A DNA stretch of 7,492 nucleotides from Sphingopyxis sp. (GTDB lineage Bacteria; Pseudomonadota; Alphaproteobacteria; Sphingomonadales; Sphingomonadaceae): positions 1 through 7,492 of the forward strand of contig JAHCKJ010000098.1 of NCBI GenBank assembly GCA_026125835.1, written 5' to 3'. Every line of letters starts with the position of its first letter. Within the stretch, counting starts at the first letter, position 1. Under the pieces are notes generated by a model. It saw nothing but the letters and a program-made list of their open reading frames with translations. It was not told the origin of the DNA and did not search any database. Made by a program: the position numbers and the translations under genes. Shown here piece by piece: positions 4,696-7,492 of this stretch.

Positions 4696-7492
4696 TCAGC
4701 GTACCCGAAAATCGCGCGGCGTGACCAACGACAGCGCGGTTTCGCTGATCCCGGCGATGGTTTCGAGCCGCGCCACGACATCAGGGCCAAGCGCGAAGCG
4801 GCGGCCCAGGCAAATCCTGATCTCGCCGCCGGTGTCGGGATCGTCCGCCACGACGATCACCTTGCCGCGCGCATCGTCACGCTTTTCCAGCAGCCGCGCC
4901 ATATCGCCGATCGCCTCGGGCAGCGCGACGCGGCACGTCAGCTCCAACGCCGCGGTTGCCGCAATCTCGGCCAGCGGCTGTGCGCCGCGCACCGTCACGC
5001 GCGGCGTCTCCTCGCCTTCGAGCAGGTCGAGCTCGACTGACAGCATCGCACAGCCGCCGTCGGTCGCCAGCGTCTCGAGCAGCTTGCACGTCTGCTCGTC
5101 GAAACAGCTCGACTGGAACTGCCCGCTGCGGTCGGACAAGGTCAGGTTCAGGAAGCGGTTGCCGCGCTGCGACACCCGCGCCTTGGCGTTTTCGACCATG
5201 CCCGCCATCACCATGGGGATGCGTATGCCGGGGGTCATTTCGACATTGGCGCAAATATCGCCATAGGTTCGCGCGCCGCGCGCCGCGACGATCGCTTCAT
5301 ATTGCTCGACCGGGTGCGACGAGAAATAGAAACCGAACGCCTCCTTCTCGCGCGTCATCCGTTCGGCCAGCGTCCATGGTTCGGCGGCGGGCAGTTGCAG
5401 CACCGGCGCAACGTCGATGTCGCCGCCGAACAGCCCGCCCTGCCCGGTCGAGCGCTCGTGCGCAGAACTGTTCGCGCAGGCGAGCAGGCTTTCGGCCCCG
5501 GCATAGGCGCGCGGGCGATTAGGCTCGATCCCGTCGAATGCCCCCGCCCCCGCAAGCGCCTCGATCTGGCGCCGGTTGAGCAGCTTGGGATCGATCCGGT
5601 TCGCGAAATCGTCGAGGCTCGCAAAATCGCCGCGCGCGCGCCGTTCGGCGACCAACGCCTCCATCGCGCGTTCGCCGACGCCTTTCAGCGCGCCGAGCGC
5701 ATACCGCACCGCCAGCCCGTCGTCGCTTTGCCCGACCGAAAAATCGGCTTCGCTCTCATTGATCGACGGCGGCGCCACCGCCACCCCCAGCCGCCGCATG
5801 TCGTCGATGAACACCGACAATTTGTCGGTCTGATGGCTGTCGAACGACATCGACGCGGCGAAAAACTCGTGCGGATAATGCGCCTTCAACCACGCCGTCT
5901 GATAGGACAGCAGCGCGTAGGCCGCGGCGTGGCTCTTGTTGAAACCATAGCCCGCGAACTTGTCGATCAAATCGAAAAGCTCGTTCGCCGCCTTGGCGTC
6001 GATCTGGTTATGCTCGCCGCACCCTTTGACGAAGGTGTCGCGCTGCGCGTCCATCTCCGCCTGCACCTTCTTGCCCATCGCGCGGCGGAGCAGGTCGGCA
6101 CCGCCGAGGCTGTAACCGGCCAGGATCTGCGCCGCCTGCATCACCTGTTCCTGATAGACAAAAATGCCATAGGTTTCGGCAAGGATGCCCTCGAGCAACG
6201 GATGCGGATAAGCGATCGGCTCGCGCCCGTTCTTGCGCGCGCCGAACAGCGGGATATTGTCCATCGGTCCCGGTCGATAGAGCGCGACGAGCGCGATGAT
6301 GTCGCCGAAACTGGTCGGCTTCACTGCCGACAGCGTGCGCCGCATTCCTTCGGATTCCAGCTGGAACACCCCGACCGTCTCGCCGCGCTGGAGCAATTCG
6401 TAAACCGCCGGATCGTCCCAGCTCAGCGTATCAAGATCGACGTCGATCCCGCGCAGCGCGAGCAGTCGCCGCGCCTCCTTCAGCACCGACAGCGTTTTCA
6501 GGCCCAGAAAGTCGAACTTCACGAGCCCCGCGCTCTCGACATATTTCATGTCGAACTGCGTCACCGGCATGTCCGAGCGCGGATCGCGATAGAGCGGCAC
6601 CAGCTGGTCGAGCGGGCGGTCGCCGATCACGACGCCCGCGGCGTGGGTCGAGCTGTGCCGCGGCAAGCCTTCGAGCTGGCGCGCCATGTCGAACAACCGC
6701 CGCACTCCGTCGTCCTGTTTATATTCGGTCATCAGCTCCGAAACGCCATTGAGCGCGCGTTCGAGCGTCCAGGGGTCGGTCGGATGGTTCGGCACCAGCT
6801 TCGCCAGACGATCGACCTGACCATAGCTCATCTGGAGCACGCGCCCGGTATCTTTGAGCACCGCGCGCGCCTTCAGCTTCCCGAAGGTGATGATCTGCGC
6901 GACAGTATCGCGCCCATATTTTTCCTGCACATAGCGAATGACTTCGCCGCGCCGCGTTTCGCAGAAGTCGATGTCGAAGTCGGGCATCGACACGCGTTCC
7001 GGATTGAGGAAGCGTTCGAACAGCAACCCCAGCTTGAGCGGGTCGAGATCGGTGATCGTCAGCGCCCACGCGACCACCGAACCCGCGCCCGAACCGCGCC
7101 CCGGCCCCACCGGAATATCCTGCGCCTTCGCCCATTTGATGAAGTCGGCCACGATCAGGAAGTAGCCGGGGAACCCCATCTGGGTGATCACCCCAACCTC
7201 GAAATTCAGCCGGTCGATATAGGCCTGCCGCTCTTTATCAGACAAATCGGGATAAAGCGCCAGCCGCGCCGCCAGCCCCGCATGCGCGTCGGCCTTCAGC
7301 TGCGCCGCCTCGCCCTCGCGGTCGCCCGCCAGGCTGGGCAGGATCGGCGCACGCTTCGGCGCCATGAAGGCGCAGCGCTGCGCGATCACCAGCGTGTTGC
7401 GGATCGCCTCGGGCAGGTCCGAAAACGCATCCTCCATCGCCTCGGCGGGCTTCAGCCACGCCTCGGGGCTCGACACCCGCCGGTCTTCGCTT
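4696..7492 (-). CDS. dnaE: DNA polymerase III subunit alpha (C-terminal ~930 residues; 5' end beyond window)
   Basis: Catalytic subunit of the replicative DNA polymerase, family C. The frame is open to the right edge (upstream codons read SEDRRV before SSPEAWLKP), so the N-terminal PHP domain, about 230 residues by comparison with E. coli, is missing here. Numbered from the GTG codon at 7476: GPGRGSGAGS (124-133), the palm catalytic aspartates Asp168 and Asp170 in PDFDIDF, and the third aspartate Asp322 in KFDFLG. Then come the fingers, with FAGYGFNKSHAAAYALLSYQ (507-526), a helix-hairpin-helix region near 596-650, a clamp-binding motif QGGLF (679-683, bases 5428-5442) and an OB fold (about 750-820). 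The E. coli counterparts are Asp401, Asp403, Asp555 and QADMF. The sequence looks like DnaE1, not the mutagenic DnaE2/ImuC, and is uninterrupted. Confidence 0.96.
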   Translation of the reverse strand, partial: SEDRRVSSPEAWLKPAEAMEDAFSDLPEAIRNTLVIAQRCAFMAPKRAPILPSLAGDREGEAAQLKADAHAGLAARLALYPDLSDKERQAYIDRLNFEVGVITQMGFPGYFLIVADFIKWAKAQDIPVGPGRGSGAGSVVAWALTITDLDPLKLGLLFERFLNPERVSMPDFDIDFCETRRGEVIRYVQEKYGRDTVAQIITFGKLKARAVLKDTGRVLQMSYGQVDRLAKLVPNHPTDPWTLERALNGVSELMTEYKQDDGVRRLFDMARQLEGLPRHSSTHAAGVVIGDRPLDQLVPLYRDPRSDMPVTQFDMKYVESAGLVKFDFLGLKTLSVLKEARRLLALRGIDVDLDTLSWDDPAVYELLQRGETVGVFQLESEGMRRTLSAVKPTSFGDIIALVALYRPGPMDNIPLFGARKNGREPIAYPHPLLEGILAETYGIFVYQEQVMQAAQILAGYSLGGADLLRRAMGKKVQAEMDAQRDTFVKGCGEHNQIDAKAANELFDLIDKFAGYGFNKSHAAAYALLSYQTAWLKAHYPHEFFAASMSFDSHQTDKLSVFIDDMRRLGVAVAPPSINESEADFSVGQSDDGLAVRYALGALKGVGERAMEALVAERRARGDFASLDDFANRIDPKLLNRRQIEALAGAGAFDGIEPNRPRAYAGAESLLACANSSAHERSTGQGGLFGGDIDVAPVLQLPAAEPWTLAERMTREKEAFGFYFSSHPVEQYEAIVAARGARTYGDICANVEMTPGIRIPMVMAGMVENAKARVSQRGNRFLNLTLSDRSGQFQSSCFDEQTCKLLETLATDGGCAMLSVELDLLEGEETPRVTVRGAQPLAEIAATAALELTCRVALPEAIGDMARLLEKRDDARGKVIVVADDPDTGGEIRICLGRRFALGPDVVARLETIAGISETALSLVTPRDFRVR

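Noticed and set aside
4626..4790. N-terminal extension of the ligase frame back to a start at 4790
   Set aside because: It would overlap the end of dnaE by 95 bases and has no similarity to ligase N-termini. The ATG at 4625 has a good Shine-Dalgarno sequence at normal spacing.
4685..5266. Open frame of 193 codons on the plus strand
   Set aside because: It is antisense to dnaE, with a Ser/Arg/Thr-rich low-complexity translation typical of a shadow frame.

Overview
The window is GC-rich DNA with almost no intergenic space and strong alphaproteobacterial character. The gene content, the protein sequences and above all a family of GC-rich palindromes built on GCCCCCGC-GAAG-GCGGGGGC point to a sphingomonad, possibly Sphingopyxis or a close relative. 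This is an inference from familiarity with such genomes; no database was searched.

Layout, left to right. (1) The 3' part of a soluble lytic murein transglycosylase gene enters from the left edge (+). Its stop overlaps the start of a MoaB-type molybdenum cofactor gene (+). (2) A short gap (1390-1531) carries two copies of the palindromic repeat in inverted orientation, then an AT-rich stretch with a GTTC-N7-GTTC site matching the alphaproteobacterial LexA box. (3) A PA0069-type radical SAM gene (+), related to spore photoproduct lyase, follows that site. (4) A small GIY-YIG nuclease gene (+) lies precisely between two perfect 29-bp inverted copies of the same repeat. (5) Convergent to it, on the minus strand, are an AMP-binding fatty acid-CoA ligase gene and, upstream of that, the C-terminal four fifths of dnaE (replicative DNA polymerase III alpha), which leaves through the right edge.

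The transglycosylase, MoaB, ligase and DnaE genes are ordinary chromosomal housekeeping genes with intact motifs. The accessory part is the 2635-3010 segment: a lower-GC GIY-YIG gene framed by REP-like inverted repeats, with a gene-free doublet of the same repeats (1403-1490) about 1.1 kb away. The arrangement resembles a REP/REPIN system in which a GIY-YIG nuclease takes the place usually held by a RAYT transposase. The second point worth following is the putative SOS box just upstream of the radical SAM gene, which would tie that poorly characterised, SPL-related family to the DNA-damage response.

No tRNA, rRNA, CRISPR array or insertion sequence was seen, and no gene-free stretch exceeds about 145 bases.
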